A stretch of 40,122 nucleotides of DNA from Bacteroidales bacterium (lineage in GTDB: Bacteria; Bacteroidota; Bacteroidia; Bacteroidales; Muribaculaceae), in contig SFOH01000030.1 in assembly GCA_004552485.1 (NCBI GenBank), positions 1 to 40,122 of the forward strand, given 5' to 3'. The notes below the pieces were generated by a model. It had not been told where the DNA came from and made no database searches. It was given only the letters and a program-made list of their open reading frames with translations. The position numbers and the translations under genes are program-made. Shown here in pieces: positions 1-7,715 of this stretch. Position 1 is the stretch's first letter, and the number at the start of each line of letters is the position of its first letter.

Positions 1-876
1 ATGGAAGTGTCGCCGCTGGCCTATGAATGGTCGTCGTCCGACCCCGCCGTGGCCGTTGTCTCGGATAAGGGCGTGGTGAAAGGCGTTTCCGACGGTTCGG
101 CCGTTATCACCGGAAAACTCGACGGCAAGGAGGTCTCTGTGAACGTGACGGTGCAATGCCCCAAGGCTGCCGTGGCCGATGCACTCCCCGACGATGTCCT
201 CAGCAACTGGACCATAGCCGGCACCGGCGTCAAGAAAGGCGGCACCGTGACGGCCTCGACGGACGAGGGGGGCCTGCTTGACGTGAACTTCACCGTGACA
301 TCCACACGCGGCAACAACATGAAAGTCTCGCGTGAAATCATGCTCTATTCGCGCCCCGATGCGCTGCGGCTGAGCTTCGACACTCATGGCGTAGCTGTCA
401 AGGAAGTGGCTTTTGACGTGCAGGCCGGTTCGGCCCGCGCCGTCAACCGCAAGGCCACGCCCGTGCAGGATGCCGACGGCATATACACCGCCACCCTCGA
501 CCTCAACGACGTGGCGCCCGTCACTGCCGCCGACTCCTGGCCCATGCTGCTCAAGGCGCTCACCTTTACTCCCACTAAGGCCGCCCGCGGCGACTTCCGC
601 TACACGCTGCGCTCGCTCAAGGCCGAGTACCACGACTTCTCGGCCGGCGTCGAGGACATCGTCACCAACGCGCCCGAACGCCTCGCGGTCAACGTTGTGG
701 CCGGTCAGCTCGTGATACCCTTCGAGGCGCAGAGCCTCGAACTCTATGACCTGAGCGGACGCCTCGTCGACGCGGCCCGCAACGCTTTCGCGATGCCCGC
801 GCCTTCGGCCCCCGGCGTCTACATCCTCCGCGCGCGTCTGCGCACGGCCTGCGTTTCCGCCAAAATAGTATTCTGA
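1..876 (+). CDS. Secreted Ig-like domain protein with probable T9SS C-terminal sorting domain (5' end outside window)
   Basis: The reading frame is open from base 1, so the true start probably lies upstream and only the C-terminal 291 residues are seen. Residues 5-52 resemble a bacterial Ig-like (BIG2) fold: WSSSDPAVAVVSDKGVV followed by a G-rich turn and a V-N-V-T-V end. The middle, about residues 60-215, is a beta-rich region I cannot name. The last 60 residues have the pattern of a type IX secretion type A sorting domain: LELYDLSGRLV, then PGVYILRARL, then a short basic end. This suggests export by the T9SS encoded further along the window and attachment to the cell surface or release. Bound ligand and function are unknown. 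The family call for the C-terminus is inferred from pattern only. Confidence 0.6.
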   Translation: MEVSPLAYEWSSSDPAVAVVSDKGVVKGVSDGSAVITGKLDGKEVSVNVTVQCPKAAVADALPDDVLSNWTIAGTGVKKGGTVTASTDEGGLLDVNFTVTSTRGNNMKVSREIMLYSRPDALRLSFDTHGVAVKEVAFDVQAGSARAVNRKATPVQDADGIYTATLDLNDVAPVTAADSWPMLLKALTFTPTKAARGDFRYTLRSLKAEYHDFSAGVEDIVTNAPERLAVNVVAGQLVIPFEAQSLELYDLSGRLVDAARNAFAMPAPSAPGVYILRARLRTACVSAKIVF

Positions 877-887
877 CGCGCATATTA

Positions 888-920
888 TTTGGAGGTTACA
901 GAAAAAAACTGTAACTTTGC
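888..920 (+). promoter_or_regulatory. Candidate promoter of the metK leader
   Basis: TTTG at 888-891 and TAACTTTGC at 912-920 match the Bacteroidetes -33 and -7 boxes with a 20-base gap. Transcription would start near 927, giving a leader of about 250 bases before metK. Confidence 0.65.
895..915. repeat. Perfect 7-bp inverted repeat overlapping the -7 box
   Basis: GTTACAG (895-901), seven A, CTGTAAC (909-915). It sits between the promoter boxes and overlaps the first bases of the -7 element, so it could be an operator. It could also be a weak terminator of the upstream gene, but no T tract follows. Confidence 0.5.
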
Positions 921-950
921 AGCGTGAAACATCAATCGGCCGCTTGACGG

Positions 951-1009
951 GGCCGGGTGGACAGATTTGGCTGCTTGCTACCACCTCAACAAAAAGCTAA
1001 AATGCAAAA
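951..1009 (+). ncRNA. SAM-II-type riboswitch candidate in the metK leader
   Basis: P1 can form between GGTGG (956-960) and CCACC (981-985). The loop holds ATTTG (965-969) and CTTGC (974-978). The 3' strand reads TCAACAAAAAGCTAAA (986-1001). A pseudoknot can form between TTGC (975-978) and GC-T-AA (996-1000) with the U left for ligand contact, and TGC (972-974) can extend it with GCA (1004-1006). AUUUG, CUUGC, an AACAA linker and GCUAAA are the conserved parts of SAM-II (metA-type) riboswitches as I recall them. The element lies about 25 bases after the predicted start of transcription and upstream of S-adenosylmethionine synthase, which fits feedback control by SAM. The call rests on hand alignment. 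Confidence 0.72.
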
Positions 1010-1042
1010 TACATTCTGCTTTTGCACCTAAGCATTTGCGCG

Positions 1043-1090
1043 CACGCCGCGGCAGCCACACTCCCCCCGGGAAAAGGCTTCCGCGGCGTG
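1043..1090 (+). promoter_or_regulatory. Strong leader hairpin upstream of metK
   Basis: CACGCCGCGG (1043-1052) pairs perfectly with CCGCGGCGTG (1081-1090). After one mismatch, AGCC (1054-1057) pairs with GGCT (1076-1079). No T tract follows directly, so it may be a regulatory or stabilising structure rather than a terminator. Confidence 0.5.
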
Positions 1091-1105
1091 GCGTATCTCG
1101 CGCCG

Positions 1106-1133
1106 CCGGGCGATTCGCCGGTCGTTGTTTTGC
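1106..1133 (+). promoter_or_regulatory. Second leader hairpin with T-rich tail, overlapping a possible second promoter
   Basis: CCG(G)GCG-ATT-CGCCGG at 1106-1121 is followed by TCGTTGTTTT, which looks like an intrinsic terminator within the leader. The same tail contains TTGTTTTGC (1125-1133), one base off the -7 consensus, so an alternative reading is an internal promoter for metK. The sequence does not decide between them. Confidence 0.35.
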
Positions 1134-1175
1134 AAACGCAATGTACAACAAATCAACAAAATACACACTCGGATT

Positions 1176-2471
1176 ATGAACTATCTCTTCACTTCAGAAT
1201 CAGTTTCGGAGGGCCATCCCGACAAGGTGGCCGATCAGATTTCAGACGCCATCCTCGATGAATTCCTCGCCCGCGACCCGGCCAGCAAGGTCGCTTGCGA
1301 GACCCTCGTCACCACCGGCCAGGTGGTGATTGCCGGCGAGGTCAAGAGCCGCGCCTACATTGACCTTCAGGGCGTTGCGCGCCGTGTCATCGACCGCATC
1401 GGCTACAATCGCTCGGAGCTTCAGTTCGACGCCCGCAGCTGCGGCGTCCTCGTGGCCGTCCACGAGCAGAGCGGCGACATCAACCAGGGCGTCGAGCGCG
1501 AGAACCCCGAGGAGCAGGGCGCCGGCGACCAGGGCATGATGTTCGGATACGCCTGCAACGAGACACCGCTGCTCATCCCCCTCTCGCTGGCCCTCAGCCA
1601 CGCCCTCGTCCGCGAGCTGGCCGAAATTCGCCGCGAGGGCAAGGAGATGACCTATCTGCGCCCCGACTCGAAGAGCCAGGTGACGGTCGAGTACGACCCC
1701 GACGGCCACATCGTGCGCGTCCACACCATCGTCGTCTCCACTCAGCACGACGAATTCGTCGACTATAAAGAGCAGGGAATCAGCGAGAAAGAGGCCGAGA
1801 AGATGATGCAGGACCGCATCGCCGACGACGTGCGCAACATCCTCGTACCCCGCGTGCGCCAAAGCATGCCCGCCGAGCTGCGCCACTATCTCGACGAGGA
1901 CTACACCCTGCTCGTCAACCCCACCGGCAAGTTCATCATCGGCGGCCCTCACGGCGACACCGGCCTCACCGGCCGCAAGATTATCGTCGACACCTACGGC
2001 GGCCACGGCGCTCACGGCGGCGGCGCCTTCTCCGGCAAAGACCCCAGCAAAGTCGACCGCTCCGCCGCATACGCCGCACGCCACATCGCCAAGCACCTCG
2101 TTGCCGCCGGCGTCGCCGACCGTGCACTCGTCCAGGTGGCCTATGCCATCGGCCAGGCCGCTCCCGTCAGCCTTTGCGTGAATACCTACGGCACCGCCCG
2201 GGTTGCTCTCACCGACGCGCAAATCTCTGACATCGTGGCTGCTATGCCCGAGTTCGACATGCGTCCCTACGCCATCGAGAAGCGCTTCGACCTGCGCACG
2301 CCCATCTACGAAGAGACTGCCTCCTACGGCCACGTGGGCCGCATCCCCCGCACCGTCACCAAGACCTTCGTCGAGAGCGACGGCACCGACCGCGAAGTCA
2401 CCGTCCGCCTCTTCCCCTGGGAGGACACCACCGCCGTCGCCGCCGTCCGCAACGCCTTCCACCTCGCCTGA
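1176..2471 (+). CDS. metK: S-adenosylmethionine synthase
   Basis: Makes S-adenosylmethionine from methionine and ATP in the cytoplasm, releasing phosphate and diphosphate. The protein of 431 residues starts MNYLFTSESVSEGHPDKVAD, the standard family N-terminus, so I place the start at 1176 rather than at an in-frame ATG 17 codons upstream. The family motifs are present: GHPDKVADQISDAILDE, the GAGDQGMMFGYACNET segment, and the glycine-rich loop GGHGAHGGGAFSGKDPSKVDRSAAY about residues 268-292. Slightly longer than the enterobacterial enzyme, as is usual in Bacteroidetes. It stands alone behind a long leader with a SAM-II-like element and ends in a strong terminator at 2498-2535, so it is probably monocistronic and feedback controlled by its product. 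Confidence 0.97.
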   Translation: MNYLFTSESVSEGHPDKVADQISDAILDEFLARDPASKVACETLVTTGQVVIAGEVKSRAYIDLQGVARRVIDRIGYNRSELQFDARSCGVLVAVHEQSGDINQGVERENPEEQGAGDQGMMFGYACNETPLLIPLSLALSHALVRELAEIRREGKEMTYLRPDSKSQVTVEYDPDGHIVRVHTIVVSTQHDEFVDYKEQGISEKEAEKMMQDRIADDVRNILVPRVRQSMPAELRHYLDEDYTLLVNPTGKFIIGGPHGDTGLTGRKIIVDTYGGHGAHGGGAFSGKDPSKVDRSAAYAARHIAKHLVAAGVADRALVQVAYAIGQAAPVSLCVNTYGTARVALTDAQISDIVAAMPEFDMRPYAIEKRFDLRTPIYEETASYGHVGRIPRTVTKTFVESDGTDREVTVRLFPWEDTTAVAAVRNAFHLA

Positions 2472-2497
2472 CCACTCTCCTTGCATAAACCCCTAAC

Positions 2498-2535
2498 GCC
2501 GCCGCGCCGTCCCCTCCCCGGGACCCCGCGGCGGC
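2498..2535 (+). terminator. Terminator after metK
   Basis: GCCGCCGCG (2498-2506) pairs with CGCGGCGGC (2527-2535). An inner GTCCC/GGGAC stem (2509-2513, 2520-2524) extends it, and a pyrimidine-rich run follows. Confidence 0.65.
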
Positions 2536-2607
2536 CTCCTCTTCTATCCTTCTTCTATTATCAGCCACACAAATCGCCACCAAAATTGCCGCCAAAACAG
2601 CCGGAAA

Positions 2608-2639
2608 TTTGGTTATTTGCGCAACTTTTCTTATCTTTG
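2608..2639 (+). promoter_or_regulatory. Promoter of the PpiD-like gene
   Basis: TTTG at 2608-2611 and TATCTTTG at 2632-2639 with a 20-base gap match the Bacteroidetes consensus. The leader would be about 125 bases. Confidence 0.65.
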
Positions 2640-2769
2640 TGCGATTATTGCGCCCCTCCAGCCGGAGCGACGCCGTGGTCTTTGTCGCATGTGGCTGGAT
2701 GTCAGCGCTTTAGCGTCGCTGCGCCCGCCTATTCTGCCTGAATAATAAATTTAACACTTAACTATATCA

Positions 2770-4965
2770 ATGGCAACATTAGAAAAAATCAGAAAAAAAT
2801 CCGTGCTGTTGTTCATCGTGATTATCGGCGCCTTGCTCGCCTTTATTCTCGGTGACTTCATCAACCAGGGCCGCAACCTCTTTGGCCCCGGCGACACTGT
2901 GGCTAAAGCCGGCGGCGCCAAAGTGGACTACAACACTTTCCGCGACCGCGTCAGCGAAATGTCTGACCAGCTGAAAAACAATCCCCAATACGCCAACGTC
3001 ACCCAGGAGCAGATCGAGGCTCAGGTCATCAACGACCTCCTCGTCGAGCAGCTCTTCGAGCAGGAATACGACAAAATGGGCATCGCTGTCTCAGACCAGC
3101 AGATCTCAAAGCTCTTCTTTGACCCCCAGTTCGCCCCCTCAACCTTCCAGTTCCTCATGCAGCAGTTCGGCCAGAGCGCCCAGATGCTCATGCAGTCCGG
3201 TATAATCGACACCCGCACATACTCCGACGCCATGAAGAATCCGGCCAAGTACCAGCTCAACGAAGAGGCAGCCTCAGCCCTCACCTCCGTTTGGGCTAAG
3301 CTCGAGCGCGACGCCGACGACCAGCTCAAACAGCAGGCCTACTCGACCATGCTCGCCGGCCTCTTCACCGCCAACCAGGTGGACGCCAAGGCAATGTACA
3401 ACGACCGCAACACCACCAGGACCTTCGCATACGCCCGCAAGGACTTCAGCGCCATCCCCGACAAGGACATCAAGCTGACCGACGAAGACTATCAGAAAGT
3501 ATACGACGAGCGCAAGGGCGCCTTCAAGCTTGACGAGCCCGCCCGCCTCGTGAAATACATCGTCGTTCCCATCGAGCCCTCCGCCAACGACCAGGAAGTG
3601 GCCGCCAAGGACGCCGCCGCTTTCGAGAAGGACCTCACCTCCACCGAAGGCACCGCTACGGCTCTCAAGAACCACAAGAACTTCACCGCCAGCCTCGGCA
3701 AATACACCCGCAAGAAACTTGCTGACGACGCCAACCTGAAGGCTCTCCTCGCCGGCGCTCCCGCTCCCAACGACTCGACCGGCGCCGCCACCGGCACCGT
3801 CACCGTCGGCGAAGTCAAGAGAATGCCCACCATGCCCGGCACCTATATGTTCGCCAAAGTCACCGGCGAGACCACCGGTATTGACGTTGTCAAATTCTCC
3901 GGCCTGCAGATTCCCGCCAGCGCCGACAGCCTCCTGGCCGGCCTCAACCCCGCCAACTTCGACAGCATCGCCACCAGCCTCGGCGGCTTCAAGGAGCAGG
4001 AGTTCTCACTCGTGAACCCCGCCGCCACGCTCCCCGCTAACCTCACCGCTGCCCTCTCCACCCAGGAAATCGGCCAGGTGTTCTTCCTGAACGACACCGT
4101 CACCAGCCAGGACAAGAACGGCAAAGAGGTTAAGAAAGTGGTGAAAGGCGCCTATTACATCTCCGAGCGCTCGAACCCCGAGACTGTCTACGACGTGACC
4201 ACCATGGAGTACACCGTAGTGCCCTCATCGACCAGCATCCGCGACATCAACTCGAAGCTCCACGCCTTCGTCGCCAACAACGGCAACGCCAAGGCTTTCG
4301 ATGACAACGCCAAGAAGAACGGCTACACCGTTCAGCAGGCCATCATCTCGCCCTCCGCTCCCTCAATCGGCAACACCCCCAACAGCCGCTCGGCTGTGAA
4401 ATGGGCTATGGATGCTGACAAGGGCGACGTCAGCGGTGTCTTCGGTCAGAACTCCAACAACGGCTACATCATGGCCGTGGCTGTCGAGGATGTCTTCGAC
4501 GGCGACTACATCCCCGTCACCTCCTCCTACGTTCGCGACGGCCTGAAGAGCCTCGTCATGAACAACAAGAAGGCTGAGAAGCTGATTGCCCAGTACAAGG
4601 GCAAAGCCAAAGACATCAACGGCTATGCCGCTCAGATGGGCACCCAGGCTGCCTCCACCACCGCCGTCTTCGGCGACAACAACATCCCCGCTATCGGCTT
4701 CAACGAGACCGCGATCCTGGGTAAGGTTGCCGGCGCCAAGAAAGGTGTGGTTGTCGGTCCCTTCAAGGGCAACAACGCCGTCTATGTCATCCAGGTCACC
4801 GACGTGAAAGCCGGCGGCCGTCCCTACGACTTCAAAGAGGAGTCAGGCAACTTCAACCGCATGATCGGTTCCGCCATCATGGGCAACCCCCTGCGTCTGC
4901 TGCTTGGCAACGAGAAAGTGACGAACAACATCCTCCAGTTCACCGCAGCTGAGGAAGAGAAATAA
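2770..4965 (+). CDS. PpiD/SurA-type peptidylprolyl isomerase, inner-membrane anchored periplasmic folding factor
   Basis: A protein of 731 residues. Basic start, then one membrane segment at about residues 12-32 (VLLFIVIIGALLAFILGDFI), then a long periplasmic part. Residues 33-200 fit a SurA_N_3 chaperone domain: VAKAGGAKVDYNTFRDRVSEM followed by helical, Q-rich text and INDLLVEQLFEQEYDKMGI. The middle, about 240-460, corresponds to the parvulin-type region but is divergent, and I cannot assign catalytic residues. The C-terminal third looks like a second degenerate repeat. In the family such proteins help outer-membrane and secreted proteins fold as they leave the Sec channel. Preceded by its own promoter and followed by a 20-bp terminator stem, so it is a single-gene unit. 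Isomerase activity is uncertain; the chaperone role is the safer call. Confidence 0.85.
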   Translation: MATLEKIRKKSVLLFIVIIGALLAFILGDFINQGRNLFGPGDTVAKAGGAKVDYNTFRDRVSEMSDQLKNNPQYANVTQEQIEAQVINDLLVEQLFEQEYDKMGIAVSDQQISKLFFDPQFAPSTFQFLMQQFGQSAQMLMQSGIIDTRTYSDAMKNPAKYQLNEEAASALTSVWAKLERDADDQLKQQAYSTMLAGLFTANQVDAKAMYNDRNTTRTFAYARKDFSAIPDKDIKLTDEDYQKVYDERKGAFKLDEPARLVKYIVVPIEPSANDQEVAAKDAAAFEKDLTSTEGTATALKNHKNFTASLGKYTRKKLADDANLKALLAGAPAPNDSTGAATGTVTVGEVKRMPTMPGTYMFAKVTGETTGIDVVKFSGLQIPASADSLLAGLNPANFDSIATSLGGFKEQEFSLVNPAATLPANLTAALSTQEIGQVFFLNDTVTSQDKNGKEVKKVVKGAYYISERSNPETVYDVTTMEYTVVPSSTSIRDINSKLHAFVANNGNAKAFDDNAKKNGYTVQQAIISPSAPSIGNTPNSRSAVKWAMDADKGDVSGVFGQNSNNGYIMAVAVEDVFDGDYIPVTSSYVRDGLKSLVMNNKKAEKLIAQYKGKAKDINGYAAQMGTQAASTTAVFGDNNIPAIGFNETAILGKVAGAKKGVVVGPFKGNNAVYVIQVTDVKAGGRPYDFKEESGNFNRMIGSAIMGNPLRLLLGNEKVTNNILQFTAAEEEK

Positions 4966-4990
4966 TCAGGCGCCCGCCGCCTGACCCCCA

Positions 4991-5034
4991 AGCGAAGGAG
5001 CGCCCGGCCGTCCACGGCCGGGCGCTCCTTCGCT
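4991..5034 (+). terminator. Terminator after ppiD-like gene, 20-bp perfect stem
   Basis: Bases 4991-5010 (AGCGAAGGAGCGCCCGGCCG) pair perfectly with 5015-5034 across a TCCA loop, and TTATT follows. First of three stacked hairpins between convergent genes. Confidence 0.85.
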
Positions 5035-5036
5035 TT

Positions 5037-5073
5037 ATTGGCCCAATTGGTCTAATTAGTCAATTAGGCCAAT
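5037..5073. repeat. A+T-rich inverted repeat between the two terminators
   Basis: ATTGGCC (5037-5043) and AATTG (5045-5049) pair with CAATT (5061-5065) and GGCCAAT (5067-5073), with one mismatch. The loop contains the palindrome CTAATTAG. It is read the same from both strands. Role unknown; it may reinforce termination. Confidence 0.5.
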
Positions 5074-5080
5074 AAGAAAT

Positions 5081-5100
5081 CCCCGGGCGAATGCCCGGGG
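5081..5100 (-). terminator. Terminator of the inositol-phosphate synthase gene
   Basis: CCCCGGGC-GAAT-GCCCGGGG is a perfect 8-bp stem. On the minus strand it is followed by GATTTCTTATT, as expected for a terminator of the minus-strand gene ending at 5210. Confidence 0.7.
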
Positions 5101-5209
5101 ATTGCAGGTAGGTGATTATTATTTTCAGGTCTGTATGGGGTTGAGGCGGGAGCGGAGGGCGGCGCCGATGGGGCCGCCCTTGGCCGCTTCCGTCGGTCAT
5201 CTTTTCAAA

Positions 5210-6538
5210 TTAGTCGATGGCCTCGTCAGCGGGATAGCCGCCCATCTCGCGGATGGCGTTCTTCAGCATAACATACTGCTGGAACAGGTGGTTCACGGGA
5301 ACCTCGTTCTTGGTGTAGTCATGCATCGGGCTCTTCAGGAAGAAGCTGAGGAAGCGCTGTGTGCCGTAGCGGCCGGCGCGGGCGGCGAGGTCGCTCAGCA
5401 GAACCAGGTCGAGGCAGAGGGGAGCTGCCAGGATGGAGTCGCGGCACAGGAAGTTGATCTTGATCTGCATGGGATAGCCCATCCAGCCGAAGATGTCGAT
5501 GTTGTCCCAGCCCTCTTTGTTGTCGTTGCGGGGGGGATAGTAGTTGATGCGTACTTTGTGGTAGTACTTGTTGTCTTCGTCGTTGCCGTGAGCGTAGAGG
5601 TCGGGCTGCTCCTCGGGAACGAGGATTGACTCGAGGGTTGAGAGTTTCGAAACCTCTTTGGTGCGGAAGTTGGCGGGCTCGTCAAGCACGAGGCCGTCGC
5701 GGTTGCCGAGGATGTTGGTTGAGAACCAGCCGGCGAGGCCGAGGCAGCGGGTGCCGATGATGGGGGCGAAGCCTGATTTCACGAGGGTCTGACCGGTCTT
5801 GAAGTCCTTGCCGGCGATGGGCATCTTGGTCTTCTCGGCGAGCTCCCACATAGCGGGGATGTCGACGGTGGTGTTGGGGGCACCCATGATGAAGGGAGCG
5901 CCTTCGGTGAGGGCGGCGTAGGCGTAGCACATCGAGGGAGCAACGTGCTCTTTGTCGTCAGCCTTCATAGCGGCCTCGAGGTCGGCGAGGTGGTAGTGGT
6001 ATTTCTCGTCGGGGGCAACGTAAACCTCGGTGGAGGCGGCCCAGAGGACAACGATGCGTGAGCAGTTGTGCTCATTCTTGAAGTTGCGGATGTCCTGACG
6101 GAGCTGCTCAACCATTTCCCAGCGGGTCTTGCCTTCCATGATGTTGTTACCGGTGAGGCGGGCGGCGTAGTTGTGGTCGAAAGCGGCCTTCATGGGTTTG
6201 ATGGCCTCGAGCTCGTCCTTGACGGGGTTGATGTCTTTTTCCTTGAGCACCTCGGCGTTGATAGCGCTCTCGTATGCGTTGGCGGGATAAACGTCCCAGC
6301 AGCCGAAGACGATGTCGTTGAGGTCGGCCAGGGGAACGATGTCCTTGTAGTGGAGATACTTTTTGTCAGCGCCTTCGCCCACACGCATCTTGTCATACTG
6401 AGTCATTGAGCCGATGGGCTTAGTCAGTCCTTTGCGGGTCATAAGTACGCCTGTCATGAAGGTGGTTGCTACGGCGCCGCAGCCAACCACCATAACGCCG
6501 AGTTTACCTTCGGCAGGTTTAACGTTTGAATTGCTCAT
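5210..6538 (-). CDS. myo-Inositol-1-phosphate synthase
   Basis: Converts glucose 6-phosphate to inositol 3-phosphate with NAD, the first step of inositol-lipid synthesis. The protein has 442 residues. Near the N-terminus VMVVGCGAVATTFMTGVLM gives a Rossmann-type dinucleotide loop. Later segments typical of the family are NCSRIVVLWAASTEVY, the GAPFIMGAPNTTVDIP region, GKDFKTGQTLVKSGFAP around residues 243-260 with conserved lysines, and SILAAPLCLDLVLL. It resembles the Bacteroides enzymes linked to inositol phosphoceramide and phosphatidylinositol. The companion phosphatase and lipid transferase genes that I recall beside the B. thetaiotaomicron gene are not next to it here. It is divergent from the slyD-like gene across a 512-base gap. 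Confidence 0.93.
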   Translation of the reverse strand: MSNSNVKPAEGKLGVMVVGCGAVATTFMTGVLMTRKGLTKPIGSMTQYDKMRVGEGADKKYLHYKDIVPLADLNDIVFGCWDVYPANAYESAINAEVLKEKDINPVKDELEAIKPMKAAFDHNYAARLTGNNIMEGKTRWEMVEQLRQDIRNFKNEHNCSRIVVLWAASTEVYVAPDEKYHYHLADLEAAMKADDKEHVAPSMCYAYAALTEGAPFIMGAPNTTVDIPAMWELAEKTKMPIAGKDFKTGQTLVKSGFAPIIGTRCLGLAGWFSTNILGNRDGLVLDEPANFRTKEVSKLSTLESILVPEEQPDLYAHGNDEDNKYYHKVRINYYPPRNDNKEGWDNIDIFGWMGYPMQIKINFLCRDSILAAPLCLDLVLLSDLAARAGRYGTQRFLSFFLKSPMHDYTKNEVPVNHLFQQYVMLKNAIREMGGYPADEAID

Positions 6539-7050
6539 TTTTTTTGTGAGTTAATAATGAATTTTCAGGTTAGACGGGATGCCATGGCACGTGTCATGGA
6601 TTCCCTTGTGAGGAAAAAGTGCGTAAAAGTACAAATTATTTGTGAGGTGAAAAAGCTAAACGGGAAGAAAAAACGGCTCTGAGTGTGAAAGATTACTAAC
6701 GTAACGCCTATTTAGCAAAAAGAGGTTAAAATCAGTAAGAATTGCGGATGTTTATGTGAATGACCGTGAAGAGTGCATTTCTTCTAAAATCGCTCTTTTT
6801 CGCCCGATTTCGTCTCTTTTGGTGACGGGCATCCGCACCGGCGCCGAGGCGTGAGCGGTCCGCGAGGCGACGCCGGCGTCTGACACGGTGCTGTCTGAAA
6901 CTTTTTTGGCACACTCTTTGTTACATGATTATAAGGTGTGGTGTGCGCGCTTGCCTCGCCACACCCGCCCGAATGTGTCTCGCTACACATTATTATATAT
7001 AGACATCAAAAACATACATCGACATCCGAAACATAAAAAACATTAGAGTT
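6539..7050. other. 512-base divergent intergenic region
   Basis: No convincing gene. The left third is A+T-rich and carries a possible minus-strand -7 box, TACTTTTAC (plus 6623-6631), for the inositol-phosphate synthase gene; no good -33 box. The middle (about 6800-6900) is abruptly G+C-rich and could fold. The right end has two clean hairpins before the slyD-like gene: GGTGTGG (6935-6941) with CCACACC (6959-6965), and AATGTGT-CTCGCT-ACACATT (6972-6991). A minus-strand open frame of 60 codons across the G+C-rich part is arginine-rich and not credible as a protein. Confidence 0.5.
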
Positions 7051-7683
7051 ATGAGCAATATCAAAGAAACCGTTCAGCCCGGCAAATACGTGGAACTGGG
7101 CTATGATTTATACACCGTGGCCGCCGACGGCAAGCAGGAGCTGGTTCACCAGACCAACCCCGAGGACCCCGAGCGCATCATCTTCGGCGTGACCCCCGGC
7201 GTCATCGAGCCCCTGGCCGCCGCCATCGAGAACAAAGAGGCCGGCGCCGCCTTCGACGTGGAAGTCCCCGCCGAGAAAGCCTTCGGCCCCCACAATCCCG
7301 AGGAGGTGATGAGCCTCGACAAGGACATCTTCGTTGTGGACGGCAAGTTCGACGCCCAGAACATCCGTCCGGGTGCCATCGTGCCCATGATGACCTCCGA
7401 CGGCTACCGCATCAACGGCGTTGTCGTTGAGGTCGGCGACGACAAGGTGAAGATGGACTTCAACCACCCCCTGGCCGGCAAGAACCTGCGCTTTGCCGGC
7501 AAAGTGCTCGCCGTGCGCGACGCCACTCCCGAGGAGTTCCACCCCGGCTGCGGCGGCGGACACTGCGGCAGCGGACATTGCGGCGACTCATGCGGTTGCG
7601 GCGACAGCTGTGGCTGTGACGACGGCTGCGACTGCGGCGACAACTGCGAGTGCGGCGAAGGCTCGGGCTGCGGCTGCAAATAA
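7051..7683 (+). CDS. SlyD-like FKBP-type peptidylprolyl isomerase with cysteine-rich metal-binding tail
   Basis: A cytoplasmic prolyl isomerase and chaperone of 210 residues. The N-terminal half starts with GKYVELGYDLYTV and contains IIFGVTPGVIEPLAAAIENKEAG followed by AEKAFGPHNPEEV, the FKBP core with the inserted chaperone flap of SlyD. The core closes with NHPLAGKNLRFAGKVLAVRDATPEE. From about residue 168 the tail changes to a Gly-Cys-Asp region with 13 cysteines and 3 histidines, including a repeated CGDSCGC. In Escherichia coli SlyD a His/Cys-rich tail binds nickel and zinc and supports hydrogenase maturation. Here cysteine dominates, closer to a metallothionein-like composition, so which metal it binds is open. 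Its transcript probably ends at the hairpin 7716-7761. Confidence 0.9.
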   Translation: MSNIKETVQPGKYVELGYDLYTVAADGKQELVHQTNPEDPERIIFGVTPGVIEPLAAAIENKEAGAAFDVEVPAEKAFGPHNPEEVMSLDKDIFVVDGKFDAQNIRPGAIVPMMTSDGYRINGVVVEVGDDKVKMDFNHPLAGKNLRFAGKVLAVRDATPEEFHPGCGGGHCGSGHCGDSCGCGDSCGCDDGCDCGDNCECGEGSGCGCK

Positions 7684-7715
7684 AAAAATAGCGCTGAAAC
7701 TGAACACACAAACCG

